Of a DNA stretch of 64,000 bases, positions 41,201 to 52,051 are shown in pieces; position 1 is the first letter of the stretch; every line of letters starts with the position of its first letter. This stretch comes from Saccharomycopsis fibuligera x Saccharomycopsis cf. fibuligera (Eukaryota > Ascomycota > Saccharomycetes > Ascoideales > Saccharomycopsidaceae): NCBI GenBank assembly GCA_001936135.1, contig CP012810.1:2790001-2854000 (forward strand). Reading direction: 5' to 3'. The notes under the pieces were generated by a model, which saw only the letters and a list, made by a program, of their open reading frames with translations, ran no database searches and was not told the origin of the DNA. Made by a program: the position numbers and the translations under genes.

Positions 41201-42379
41201 ATGTTTAGGGACAGAACTAATCTATTCATTTCGTATCGTCGAACGTTCCCCCATCACAATTTTGAAAAAAAGAACAAGAAGAAGAAGAAAACGAGGTTTG
41301 ATACTTTGCCCGAAGAAGAGCAAGGGTTAATGAGTAATCAGCTGCGTGTCAGTGGTGAATACCATGATGCCACTCAGAGGTTTGACGATAGTGGCGATAA
41401 CCAGCAAGACATTGAGCTTTCCACCTTACCACCAGTTTTCATTGATATTGCTGATGAAATTGACTCAATTTTAGGAGAAATTGCGGTGAAAACAGAAAGT
41501 TTGACTAAACTATACAAGAAGAATTTGCTTCCAGGGTTCAATGACAGAACTATGGATGAAGAAGAAATTGAAAAACTAAACTATGTTATCACTTCCAAAT
41601 TCCAAAATTGCTTTATGCTCATAAAGAAACTAGAGCTAATGAGAAAAAAAAACTCCATTGAGAATAACTTTAAAACTAAGAGTGACATTATTATGCTTGA
41701 CAATATTAAGAAAAATTATGCTTTGAAAATACAGCAGGCGTCATCCAATTTTCGCAAGCTACAAAACAATTACATAAAGTTTTTGAAGGAAGATGATTTT
41801 GAGCCTATCACGTCTAAGAAACCTCCACAGCATCTTAATACCTATAGCGAGAGCGGTGATGCTGGCGGCGATTATGACCCTGTGCTTGAAGAGTTAGAGA
41901 CGGCTGAAGCTGAACAGTATTCAAGAAATGCAATACAACAAACACAAACTCATTTACGACAAAATAATCAATTAGATAGCCTCATTCGAGAACGTGAGAT
42001 GGAAATTAATAAAATTGCTAAAGGGGTGCTTGAAGTATCTGCAATTTTTAAAGAAATGCAAAACATGGTCATTGAGCAAGGCACAGTATTAGACAGAATA
42101 GACTATAATTTAGAAAATACCAAAGTGGATCTTCAACAGGCTAGCAAAGAACTAACGCGTGCCACGAACTATCAAAAACAAACCAACAAATGCAAGCTTA
42201 TTTTGCTATTGAGCTTGATTGTATTTGCTTTGTTAATAATTTTGATAATAAAACCTAAGGGCAGTACCAGTAATAGTGGGAGTGGTAAAAATGAAAGCAA
42301 GCCTAGCAGCGGTAATAGTGATAAGGGGGATGTTGCGAAACCTGACGTGAATCTCAATCAAGTGGATGAGGTGACATAA
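41201..42379 (+). CDS. TLG2: t-SNARE syntaxin Tlg2
   Basis: Tlg2 (syntaxin-16 type) is a Qa-SNARE of the trans-Golgi/endosome, acting in endosome-to-Golgi fusion with Tlg1, Vti1 and Vps45. The 392-aa product (S. cerevisiae ~397) begins with the Vps45-binding N-peptide pattern (MFRDRTNLFISYRRTFPHH). A Habc-type region follows (about 80-200), then the SNARE motif (about 260-325: REREMEINKIAKGVLEVSAI, FKEMQNMVIEQGTVLDRIDY, with the ionic-layer Gln), and a C-terminal anchor (LILLLSLIVFALLIILII). A Ser/Gly/Lys/Asp-rich luminal tail comes after. The identity is clear. Confidence 0.95.
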   Translation: MFRDRTNLFISYRRTFPHHNFEKKNKKKKKTRFDTLPEEEQGLMSNQLRVSGEYHDATQRFDDSGDNQQDIELSTLPPVFIDIADEIDSILGEIAVKTESLTKLYKKNLLPGFNDRTMDEEEIEKLNYVITSKFQNCFMLIKKLELMRKKNSIENNFKTKSDIIMLDNIKKNYALKIQQASSNFRKLQNNYIKFLKEDDFEPITSKKPPQHLNTYSESGDAGGDYDPVLEELETAEAEQYSRNAIQQTQTHLRQNNQLDSLIREREMEINKIAKGVLEVSAIFKEMQNMVIEQGTVLDRIDYNLENTKVDLQQASKELTRATNYQKQTNKCKLILLLSLIVFALLIILIIKPKGSTSNSGSGKNESKPSSGNSDKGDVAKPDVNLNQVDEVT

Positions 42380-42809
42380 CCATTTAAATATTTTTTAGAT
42401 TAGATTTTATTTTGGAATATGTATACTCAACTGAGCAGTCATTCGTGTAAGATTGTGATCTTGATGTCTGATGCGTAGATGTATTGGCACTACAAGAACC
42501 TTTTAATATACAATGTAGCGGGCACGCTCATAATAATATAAGGCGAGAAAACAATTTTTTTAATTAATTAACATAAGCATGCAGTATCGCAACTGTATTA
42601 AGAATCAATGCAAACTGAGGAATGAAAAGAACGGAAAAAAAGATTAGTAAATAACATGAAAAATAAGCTAAGTTTATAAATCTAAAAAGAGATCTACAAG
42701 ACACAAAAGGAAAAAAAAAATAACAATAAAACAAAACAGCAAAATAACAAACAAAAAAACAAACAAATAAACAAAACAAACAAACAAACAAATAGATCTA
42801 TTGGAATAA

Positions 42810-42842
<33 letters not shown>

Positions 42843-42896
42843 AGCAGCAAAAAAAGAAAAGCACAAGGTAGAATGATTTAAGTGATATTGAGTAAG
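42380..42896. other. Convergent intergenic region TLG2 / acetyltransferase relic
   Basis: 517 bp with (AAAC)n-type repeats at 42747-42793 and an A run at 42810-42840. No gene. Confidence 0.6.
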
Positions 42897-44528
42897 CTAG
42901 AAGTTTCCCAAAGCAATCAAATTCTCTGATAATCGCAGACAAAATTCATCAAAACGAGTTTGAATATGCTCCTCAGCAATGCTGATCTGAATATTTAACC
43001 CTCCTTTTTTGGTACTCACCATTGTGATCAGATTATCACCCGAGATTGCATCTGGAGCTTTTGTAAAAATTATATCCTCTATTAGAAACTTGCCTGATTC
43101 TTTAACTCTTACAAGCCCCAAATTATCGAAAGAAACAAAAACATCATCCTGGCTGCCCATTTTATTATCCACAAATGCTTTTGCTTGGATGCCACGGTTT
43201 GCAACGTAGTAGTTAGCAAACCATCCTTTTGAGTGAAGTAGTGTATGAAGGAAGTTGTTGTATTTATGGCAAAGCTCCCAAGAGAATTCGTCAAATGGCT
43301 CAATATAAGTTATTGCTGAATGTACAAAGATGCCGTCAATAAACTGTTTTTTCTGTTGTGACAGTGGAGGTATTCCAAGTTCTGATTCAGCAAGGTACTC
43401 ATTGTGAGATACAAATTGTTTAGTAAAGATATTTCTAAAACTGGCGGAGGTGATTGTCTTCAAATATTTTTTGGAATACTGATCAGGTATTACTTGGTGG
43501 ACAGTAGCGAGGAACGTGATAATGAAAATTGCTTGAAAATTACAATCTTTGGTATGACATTTATCAAGTATTTTAGAGAGTATAATGTGGTTGATATTGA
43601 TAATTTTTGACAATGGTTTAGCCGCACCACTTTCTATGCCAATGACATTCTTACTCAAGTATAACTTTTCTTTCTCAAAAATTATACGTTCCAAGAACGC
43701 AGACTTGTTGGCTTCATCATTCAATTCATCAATAGTTTTGTCAGGCACTGCGTTGGAAAGAAGCTTTATGACTTGAGAAGAGACTTTCTTAAAAATTGAC
43801 GGAACGTAATTGATTTCTTTAAAAATTCCTTGACTAGGAGCTCTTTGAAACAGGGACCAGTCTTTCTCAAAATCGAATAGTATAGCGGTGTTTTTTTTAC
43901 TGGTATCATTCAAGATCTCTCTAGCTTTTTGTAGTTCTGGTTCTGAAATTTGGTTCATTGCCTCTACAAGTTCTTTTTGGTACACAACTGCTGATCCTCC
44001 ATCAACTATTGAATAATCAAATACCCACGATATTAAGTTTTGGTTAGCAAAAACAAAAATCTTCCACATTGGTTTACCATTAGTGCAGTTTGGGTCGAAC
44101 TTGGTGGCATTTAAAAGTGTCTGTATTTGATTTATGTCAGCATAATTCCGTGTCTCTTCATCCATATTGATAAATTGAGCCGCATTAGCATCAAAATAGA
44201 TAATTCATTTTGGGCTTTTGGTCAATGTTTTCTCAGTATGGGTATCATAGTCAAATTTATCATGGATGCTGCTGACCAAGTTCGGATATCTCAATATGAC
44301 TTTTTTTAGGGCAGCATACAAAAGCTCTCTGGTTATTGAGGCAGTTGTTTTGATAGTAACCGAAAAATTAGAGATCAAGCCGCGCTGCTCATAATAATAG
44401 AAGCATTTTTCTATGAATGTTGGTTCTGTATAAAAATCATTTCTAGAAATTTGAGAATTGCCCATTATGGTGGGTGATCGTGTTGGAAATACGTTGCTGT
44501 AAAGAATTTGACTTCCGGTTTTAGGCAA
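42897..44528 (-). pseudogene. Alcohol-acetyltransferase-like gene broken by an in-frame TGA
   Basis: 544 codons in one frame, homologous along the length to the intact neighbour at 45297-46961 (e.g. YFYYEQRG...SNFSVTIKTTASITRE versus the copy's FNCFGVSIVVNKPISRE). Codon 108 (44207-44205) is TGA; the same frame continues as IIYFDANAAQFINMDEE and resumes alignment with the copy's KIIFDDNAVEF. There is no other frameshift that I can see. In addition the catalytic HxxxD motif of this acyl-CoA transferase family reads Y-S-I-V-D (Tyr at codon 172, TAT at 44015-44013) where the copy has H-P-I-S-D. One base change could turn CAT into TAT. Stop plus lost catalytic His make this a likely young pseudogene, though stop readthrough or a short N-terminal product cannot be excluded. 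Confidence 0.8.
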
Positions 44529-45296
44529 GGCTGAATACCTGACGCTGGTATTCCACTAAAATGGCTAAATGAGGATAAATTAATGGTCCACCGTTAAAAT
44601 AGAACCACAATGTCTTACTTATAACAAATAACACTAGTATGACAAAGGCGATCAAGAAGAAGCAAAACGACTGGAAACAAATAAACTGAAGGTTAAGAAA
44701 AGTAATTGCGAGAGAAAGAAAATGGGAGCAAAAGTAGATGTTTTAGAATAAACATCAACATTTTGGATTTGTAGAGATTTACCAGGAAATTTTTCTCGTT
44801 TTAACCTTGAGGTTTTAGCCGTGATATTTTAGCTCCAACTTTTTCTGCATCTGGGTTTTTCAGTGTTACAATAGCCTGCACGCTACGGTGTTTCTTATGT
44901 GGACAAACAATATAGTCATTTGATACATGCAAGGATCACTAGTAGCTAAGAAAACAAGTCTTCACTCTTAGTGAATGTATGATCATAAATGGTAATAAAA
45001 AAAACGCTAAAGAAATGGGTAGCTAACAACAAGACCAAGAAATACCTATAGGTCGAAAAATCTACAGTACTGCTAATTATGGAGATTTTTTTTTCTTTTT
45101 TTTAAATACTAAAATAGCAGATGACATGTATGAAGAGGAGATAATATATAAAAGAGCCAGTCAGACAAAAACAAAATAAACGACAAATAAACAGCACAAT
45201 AAAGATAAGTTGAAAACAGATAGCACAAGTGTCATCGGTGGGACAAATAGCCGTTGTAAACGAAAAATTTCAGAATCACTTCCGATCCAATGCAAG
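44529..45296. other. Spacer between the two acetyltransferase copies
   Basis: 768 bp, AT-rich, with no gene or evident remnants of a further copy. Confidence 0.55.
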
Positions 45297-46961
45297 TTAA
45301 ACGTTGCCTGATTCTGCAAGCTTGCGCAAGTTTTCTGTAAGCCGAGCTCTGAACTCCTCGGAATTTATGGCCGGATCTTGATCAGCAACGCAGATGTTGA
45401 TTCCATTTTTGGTGCTGGTGAGGACAGCAGAATGAGTACCGGTCATTGGGCCTGGGGACGCAGTGAAGATAAGATCTTCGATCTGGTACTTATTGCTGGC
45501 TTCTTCTCCATGGTCGATCAAATCCACAAACCCAAGGTTAGTAAGGGCAAAATATGTGTCGTCGTGTGTACCAATTTTTTGATCGAAGAATGTCTTTGCA
45601 GAAACCGCTTCAGACGCCAAGTAATAACCAGAAAACCATTGTTTTGACCGGATCAATTTGTGCAAGAAGTTGTGGTATTTCTGAACAAGATTCCAATTAA
45701 ACTTCTTGAATGGCTCAACATAAAATACCACTGCGTGGTCATGGAACCCATCTTTAAATTGACCTGTTTCTTTGGTGTACGAATCCGGCTTGGATAAAAA
45801 TTTGCTGTGACCATATTTATAGTTTGGGAAAATGTGTCTGAAGTTGGCGGCAGTCACAATTTTCAAGTATTTGTTAGTGTATGCTTCAGGAGCAATTTCG
45901 TGAATAGTAGAAAGAAAAACCATCATGAAAGTGGTTTGGAACTTGGTGTTATTGTTACGACATTGCTGAAGAATTTTGGCAGTGGTTTCTGGATCAATAC
46001 GAATGTAGGTCAATGCTTGACCACACAATGGACTGTCTTTGCTAATGACATCCTGCTCCCTTACAAAAAACTTTTTGTTATCAAATTTTATAGGTTTTGT
46101 ATCAACAAACTGCTGCTTGTGCATTTCGCCTTCGATCACCAATGGAAAAAGTTTTGGAAATTTGTCCAAAAAAAATCTCAAAATTGGTGTACCTATTTTT
46201 TCAGCTAAGCTTGGCTTGTAGCCGGCAATTTTGAATGAATCTGGAGTGATGGGATTTTCAAACTTGGATATATCTTTTTCCAAATTAAACAATTCCACCG
46301 CTTTTTTATTAGCGGCTGAACTTTCAAACAAATCTTTAGCTTCATCAAGCTCTTTTTGAGTAATATAGTTCAAAGATTCTACCAATTCTTTGCAAAAAGC
46401 AGCTCCTGATGCACCATCACTGATTGGGTGGTCAAATAGCCATGAAAGCATCTTAATTTTAGGAAAATAAACAATTTTCCAACTTGGCTTCCCATTGTTC
46501 GGGTCTGCGTCGAAACGATAGCTGGTTAACAAAGCAGAAAGTTCTTTGTTTTGGTAAGGATATTGGTCAAATTTTTCGTTGAACTCAACGGCATTGTCAT
46601 CAAATATGATTTTAGTTTTTGGGATGAACCTTAAGTGGTGCTCTCTATCAAACTCATCGTAAACGCTGGTAATAGATTTTGGATACTTGAGTATAATTTT
46701 TCTCAATGCCACGTAAAACTGCTCTCTAGATATTGGTTTGTTAACGACGATGGACACACCGAAACAGTTAAAAAGCTCGTGCTTACTACTAAAGTAGAAA
46801 TTTCTTTCCAAAAACGGAGCTTTGTAAGTCAAATCATCTTTAGATTTCACTGGTCCTTGCTTTTGGGCTGTTTGTGTAGTTTGAGCAGGGGTAGAATCCT
46901 TCTGGCTTGCTTCAGAAGCTGGAAAGCTGGATGAAGACGTCTGTAGAGTTTCACTGGTCAT
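45297..46961 (-). CDS. Alcohol acetyltransferase-family protein (Atf-like)
   Basis: Members of this fungal family (Atf1, Atf2 in S. cerevisiae) use acetyl-CoA to acetylate alcohols or sterols, producing esters. The 554-aa protein starts with ~45 Ser/Thr/Gln-rich residues, then the condensation-like fold: LERNFYFSSKHELFNCFGVS, ALRKIILKYP, GKPSWKIVYF, and the catalytic motif HPISD (His178, Asp182) in SWLFDHPISDGASGAAFCKE. Later blocks (FYVEPFKKFNWNLVQKYHNF, LASEAVSAKTFFDQKIGTHD) match the broken copy downstream. Substrate cannot be told from sequence. The tandem, same-strand arrangement points to local duplication. Confidence 0.82.
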   Translation of the reverse strand: MTSETLQTSSSSFPASEASQKDSTPAQTTQTAQKQGPVKSKDDLTYKAPFLERNFYFSSKHELFNCFGVSIVVNKPISREQFYVALRKIILKYPKSITSVYDEFDREHHLRFIPKTKIIFDDNAVEFNEKFDQYPYQNKELSALLTSYRFDADPNNGKPSWKIVYFPKIKMLSWLFDHPISDGASGAAFCKELVESLNYITQKELDEAKDLFESSAANKKAVELFNLEKDISKFENPITPDSFKIAGYKPSLAEKIGTPILRFFLDKFPKLFPLVIEGEMHKQQFVDTKPIKFDNKKFFVREQDVISKDSPLCGQALTYIRIDPETTAKILQQCRNNNTKFQTTFMMVFLSTIHEIAPEAYTNKYLKIVTAANFRHIFPNYKYGHSKFLSKPDSYTKETGQFKDGFHDHAVVFYVEPFKKFNWNLVQKYHNFLHKLIRSKQWFSGYYLASEAVSAKTFFDQKIGTHDDTYFALTNLGFVDLIDHGEEASNKYQIEDLIFTASPGPMTGTHSAVLTSTKNGINICVADQDPAINSEEFRARLTENLRKLAESGNV

Positions 46962-48298
46962 GACTGGTGTGTAGAAAATGTGATAATGAAAATACTAACC
47001 AATTTGAAAGAAACTCAAATGAATGCACAACGGGAAAAGGATAAACAGCTGAGCAATTTGTTGGCTTTTAAATAACAGATAGCTAGGTGACAGATGTATG
47101 AGACAACGGATGGCCCTACCCCATAATAGACAACTCTTCCAAAAAATTATTAATATTTTTTTTTTCATATTTGATTTAGTTTTCGTGTACTGCAGAAGTT
47201 TCAAGCAGGGATCTGCCTTTCCTGATTGGGCATACCAAAATGGCCATACAAGTCTTACAGCCAGCGGTGCAAAAGATGGCAGAATTTACAGCGACTAAGA
47301 CACTCTCGGAAGGGATTTTCGGTAACATCAATGATACCGAGGCCAAATTCCTGATACTGCCCTGATATTGTGTTGATTTGATTGAAAATTTTGATGTTCT
47401 GCAACTGGATGATGCGGCTGCTCAGCCGTGTTTTTCGATGCTATATATTTGCGTGCATTATGATTGCGACTTATCAATTAGACTATCAAAGTATTCGGGA
47501 CAAGTTCAACTGGTAGGGTCCTACCAAAAACAATTAGCCCGCTTTTAAACACTCAGTGCAACAAAACTCAGAAATTTTGTTTGGTCTTTACATGAATAAA
47601 CTTTATGATTTGCGAGATATAAGACCCAGCGCAAAAGACAATCTGCTATCTTGTCGTTAAGGACATATCGTTAGGACTTTTGGATTCCACTGATAGTTGT
47701 ATCAAAGTGAAGAGATTACCTTTGGGGCCCATGGCTACTTTTGCAGTCAAATAGTTCAAGTGTAAACTTATATCATTCTTTTGAATATGATTGACGAGAA
47801 ATTTCAAGGTTAGCAATATGTTTAAATATTAGTTTGAGATCTTCGTGCATACGTCGACAGGGAACGCAGACGCTAATGTGTAACAGCGTACAATTCTGCG
47901 GATAGCTGTGTTTTGAAGCGTACTCTTTAAATCCAAAAAGGGTTTTTGTGATTCCTAAATTTTTGTTAATGCGCTATAATGCATAAATATGCGGTATCGT
48001 GTAACAATCGCCACCATTGACATTATGACTACTAAAAGCACCGCAACACCCCCAATCAGCTATAAGCACCCCTAAAGCTAGTCAAAGCACAGAAAAAAAC
48101 GGTGAAACAATATCTCAAGCTTAGCAAAAGAAAAACAATTAATTAATAACTATAGCATTAATGAATGATGGCACATTGCTGACATCTTTGACAGACAGCC
48201 GGCCCTTATCTCTTATTATTACTATTTGTTATTTCTAGCCTTTGGATCTATAGGATCTCTTTTTACCCCATCTCAAAATATTCCTTCTCCAATATACA
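46962..48298. other. Divergent promoter region (Atf-like / GPI17)
   Basis: 1.34 kb, AT-rich, without a convincing gene or RNA; a T run sits at 47154-47164. Confidence 0.55.
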
Positions 48299-49888
48299 AT
48301 GCCCGGTGAAGCGAAGGCGGCGTCAGGCGCCAACAATCAAAATCAAGAGCCAAAACCAAAGTTCACTTTGCCAGTGGAACCTAAACTGAAAATCTATACC
48401 AGATTTGTCACATACCTTGTATTCTTTATCACAATATTTGCCTTCGGGCTTCCAATATGGTACAATACTACCAGTATTACTAGAGAATCTTTGATGGTTG
48501 ACAAAATGATCCAATATGAAAAGACCACCCATGATAACGTCAAAATCCAAATACCGATTTATGTGAATCCTCCGGCTAACACTATGGATTCATTGATCCA
48601 GCACGCTCAAAGCTTGGTGGATGCCAATTTGGCAGAAGTGATTGAACATCTAGGCTTAACCGGCAAGCTCAACTATCAACTCAACTTAATAAACAACAAG
48701 AACCAGCCTGTTGATGCCCTGGAAAACTATGTTTTGAATATTAGACACTCTGAAGAAAATCGTGAATCATTGTATATTTCCCCAATTTCCAAAGAAATCA
48801 CAGTATTTACTTCAGATCAAGTCATTGCAAGTAATCATGTCGCAGACTTTATTGCCAAAGTGCTTGTTTATGAAGTGTTTAAGTACGAGTTAGAACTTTA
48901 TGATCAAAAGACAAGTAGCAACGTGATATTTGATACCGCTGCCAATTACCATTTATCGTTTTTCCTCTTAAATGGTGATGGCGACTATGTTTCATGGGAG
49001 TTCAAGGATTTCTACCAAAAGTACTTGGTCAATTTTATTGATTTGATTTCAAGATTTTCCAACTTTACTATCGATTCGCAAATTGAATATTATTCCACAT
49101 TATCATCAATTCCTCAATTTGATGAAGCTACTAATGCGTTTGTATTACATGAAGATGATACTTCAATTTTTGTGAATCACGAGAAATGGAATCTTGATAA
49201 CAATGTTCTCATCCCGCCAACTAATGATAAAGATTTGACTTTTATCAATTTAATCTTATACATTCCTTCCAAAGAATTTCAGCCTTTACTTGTGGAAAAT
49301 TCCAAAACCAATAGCTTTATAACTCCACAATATGGCGGCATTCAGATTTTGAATTTGAATACCGATGAAGGGAAAAACACATTGACGGTTGAAGATTTGA
49401 AACCAATTTTTGAGACATTTACTTCACAAATTTTCACATTGTTGGGACTACCAAAACAGCCAAAATCCCCATACATTAGAGTAGATTTCTTGACGAGGTA
49501 TTTTATTATTAACAACTTGCGCAAGTCTACTGAAAATTTGGGTTCATTGGTTAGACTCATTCAAAGTTTACCATCGATCTCTATTCCAAATAATACTCAA
49601 AAGCATGTCACTAATGTTTTCAACTCCATTGATGAGTCCATTAAACAATTGAATGGCCATTTGAATTTAACCGCTAGTGCTCATCATGCAAATCAAGCTT
49701 TGGTTGAGTCCAATTTGGCATTTTTTGAAAAAGAAATGGTGCAGCAAATTTATTTCCCCGAAGAGCATAAATTTGCAGTGTATAGTCCTTTACTTGGGCC
49801 GATTTTTACAATTTTGTTTCTCGGGTTTATCAGAATAACTCAGGATATAAAAGCTTTGAGAAAGAGCTACAAAAAGAAGGAATTTTAG
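48299..49888 (+). CDS. GPI17: GPI transamidase subunit Gpi17 (PIG-S)
   Basis: Gpi17 is one of five subunits of the ER GPI transamidase, which swaps the C-terminal signal of proteins for a GPI anchor. The 529-aa protein (S. cerevisiae ~534) has the PIG-S layout: a cytosolic N-terminus, one span at about residues 33-53 (FVTYLVFFITIFAFGLPIWY), a large luminal domain with PIG-S features (FGLPIWYNTTSITRESL), and a second span near the C-terminus (PLLGPIFTILFLGFIRI) with a basic tail (KSYKKKEF). GAA1, another subunit, lies 8.2 kb downstream on the same strand. Confidence 0.9.
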   Translation: MPGEAKAASGANNQNQEPKPKFTLPVEPKLKIYTRFVTYLVFFITIFAFGLPIWYNTTSITRESLMVDKMIQYEKTTHDNVKIQIPIYVNPPANTMDSLIQHAQSLVDANLAEVIEHLGLTGKLNYQLNLINNKNQPVDALENYVLNIRHSEENRESLYISPISKEITVFTSDQVIASNHVADFIAKVLVYEVFKYELELYDQKTSSNVIFDTAANYHLSFFLLNGDGDYVSWEFKDFYQKYLVNFIDLISRFSNFTIDSQIEYYSTLSSIPQFDEATNAFVLHEDDTSIFVNHEKWNLDNNVLIPPTNDKDLTFINLILYIPSKEFQPLLVENSKTNSFITPQYGGIQILNLNTDEGKNTLTVEDLKPIFETFTSQIFTLLGLPKQPKSPYIRVDFLTRYFIINNLRKSTENLGSLVRLIQSLPSISIPNNTQKHVTNVFNSIDESIKQLNGHLNLTASAHHANQALVESNLAFFEKEMVQQIYFPEEHKFAVYSPLLGPIFTILFLGFIRITQDIKALRKSYKKKEF

Positions 49889-49938
49889 CAAACTCGATCC
49901 AATAAATAATAAAACAAGAAAAAAAAAAGGATGTGTAT

Positions 49939-49946
49939 TATGTACA
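49939..49946 (-). promoter_or_regulatory. Puf3-type site downstream of MRPL1
   Basis: Minus-strand TGTACATA, about 109 nt after the MRPL1 stop, within a plausible 3' UTR. Confidence 0.45.
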
Positions 49947-50054
49947 TGATTGTTTATAATGTATGCTGATCTTGATGATCATTTAAAGACAAAATTGTAC
50001 CTTTTTTTTTTTCATTTTCTAAAAATAATGTAGAACAAAAAACCAACTATTAAA

Positions 50055-50984
50055 TTAAAAACTTATCACAAACCCGGGCCCATTAGTGGAAGAAATCGTA
50101 GTTTCCCCAATAATTGGAGGTTTTTTAGACTTAACAGTAGTAGCAGCCGATTTAACAGCCTGTGATGCAGCAATCACATTCTTGATGATTTCTGAATCGC
50201 TGAAACTTGCTCTACCAATAGCAATGGACAACAAGTTAGATTTTTGCTTGAATGGCATAGTTCCCAATGATTGTGACAATGCAGTTTCCAAATCACTAGT
50301 AACAGTCCCCTTTTTAGCATTTGGCATTAAACCTTTAGGACCCAATGATCTAGCAAGTGGGGCCAATGAACCAATGAGTTCTGGGGTAGCGAAAGCTTTG
50401 TTGAACCCACCAAGCGCCACAGTGCCTTCTTTGATTTGTTCAATCAATTCAGCACCGCCCACTAATGCTGCCCCGTTATCTTTAGCAATCTGTGCTTGTT
50501 CTGCATCTGAAGTAAAAACCAAAATTTGAATGTCCTTGAGCGGTTTAGGAAAACGGATAGCGCCCTGAAGTGGCTGGGTACCCTTTTCAGCAACAATTTG
50601 TGACGTTACGGTAATGGTGCTGGCCTCGTTGGATCTGCCAACTTCAGCAGCTCTAAGGTAACGTAAAGCAGTTGGCAAATCAGCATACAATGGGGATTTT
50701 TGAGGTGGAGTTTTGGCCTGAATACGCTTTTTTGCCAAACTGCGAGCAGCTCTTTTTCTGGCTAATTCTCTGTTGGAAGAATCTTTTGGAGCTGAAGCGG
50801 CGCTAGTAGTGGAAAAGCCGGCTTTTTGTTGTTGTAAGTGTATTTGGTTGTTATTGAGTAGTTGAGTATTGTGATAATTATTGTTGATGGTTTGTGCTAG
50901 TATACGAGGGCTAGAACCTTGCTGGAAAGCACGGCTCATGGACACTGGAGCCCTTACCATATTTCTGCCAAAATTCGTCAACAT
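50055..50984 (-). CDS. MRPL1: Mitochondrial large-subunit ribosomal protein uL1m
   Basis: uL1m forms part of the L1 stalk of the mitoribosome. The 309-aa product begins with a presequence rich in Arg and Ser (MLTNFGRNMVRAPVSMSRAF), then a basic patch (RKRAARSLAKKRIQ). The L1 domain follows with GAIRFPKPLKDIQILVFTSD, AALVGGAELIEQIKEG and the signature LARSLGPKGLMPNAKKGTVT. It ends AIGRASFSDSEIIKNVIAA as in the family. S. cerevisiae Mrpl1 is ~285 aa. It is convergent with GPI17 across only 166 bp. Confidence 0.93.
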   Translation of the reverse strand: MLTNFGRNMVRAPVSMSRAFQQGSSPRILAQTINNNYHNTQLLNNNQIHLQQQKAGFSTTSAASAPKDSSNRELARKRAARSLAKKRIQAKTPPQKSPLYADLPTALRYLRAAEVGRSNEASTITVTSQIVAEKGTQPLQGAIRFPKPLKDIQILVFTSDAEQAQIAKDNGAALVGGAELIEQIKEGTVALGGFNKAFATPELIGSLAPLARSLGPKGLMPNAKKGTVTSDLETALSQSLGTMPFKQKSNLLSIAIGRASFSDSEIIKNVIAASQAVKSAATTVKSKKPPIIGETTISSTNGPGFVISF

Positions 50985-52051
50985 CTTTTCGTATTGGTTG
51001 TTGTGAAAGTGAGGTGTGGGTGATTGTACTTGGAAAAGCTATGACAGTGCACTCACTCACTACTACTCCAGCCATAGTACAATCAATCATTTTTGGTCAA
51101 TTTTTTCATCTTGATTTTTCATTTTGGTTTTCGCAGCGCGGAAAAAAATCTTAAAAATTGCAACATGAGACGGGGCTCGTAACATGCAACGATGAAAATG
51201 CTATCGCTGCCAATGGAATATAATTATTACTGGCTTACTGAAAGATGGAGAGAGAAGGCCAGTGTCTAGGCAAAGTCAACTGCTTTATATAAGTGAATTT
51301 TTGTATTACCACCTTTTCGGTTTGTTTATATCAAATTTGTATTTTATGGTACCTAATACTGCCGCGACATCGTGCTGCAGCCCGTAAACGCCATTTCCAC
51401 AACCAATTGAGAAAGTATCAGCATGAACAGCTAAATTCTACAAATAAGCAACGAACATAAACGAAAAGAGAATTTGAGAAATGATATGTACAAGTTATGA
51501 TTACTGTAATGTACTGAGCAGAGAAAAAAAAAAGTAGTTTGAGAAGTAAAAGATAAAAATGAGACATAGAAAGAAAAAAAAAAAAAAAAAAAAGGGAGAA
51601 AAAAACAGTAGATAAAAAAGAATATACAGACGTTAACGTAAAAATGATAGAAGGTAAGTCGAGGGAATAGTGACGTTGACATAACAAAAAGCAAAAAGTA
51701 GGAGAGAACTGAAAATGCAAATCTCTAAATTATTATGATGATCGGGTTGACTGGTTGTTATTTTCATTTTTATGTGTTATAAGAGCAAAATGAAATCTTT
51801 TATGAGTTGTTTCTGCCAATCAGTTAAAAAAGTCTGAGTTTTGTCAACCATGGATGATAAAATCAAAAAACTTGTAAAAGCAATAAGATTGTCTAGGGAA
51901 TTGTAATTCGAAACTTAAGTGAAGAGACAGCTTCCTTTGTAAATTATACTGGATTCAATCCCGCAAAGCTCTCACACGCATCAACCCAAAAGTTATCCAA
52001 AACAAGCAGATAAAGCAAACAGAAAAAAAAAGGCCAAACAAAAAACTTCGA
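50985..52051. other. Intergenic region MRPL34 3' / MRPL1 5'
   Basis: 1.07 kb, AT-rich, with A runs at 51525-51534 and 51571-51592. A TGTACATA on the minus strand lies at 51485-51492, far (560 nt) from the MRPL34 stop. No gene. Confidence 0.55.
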
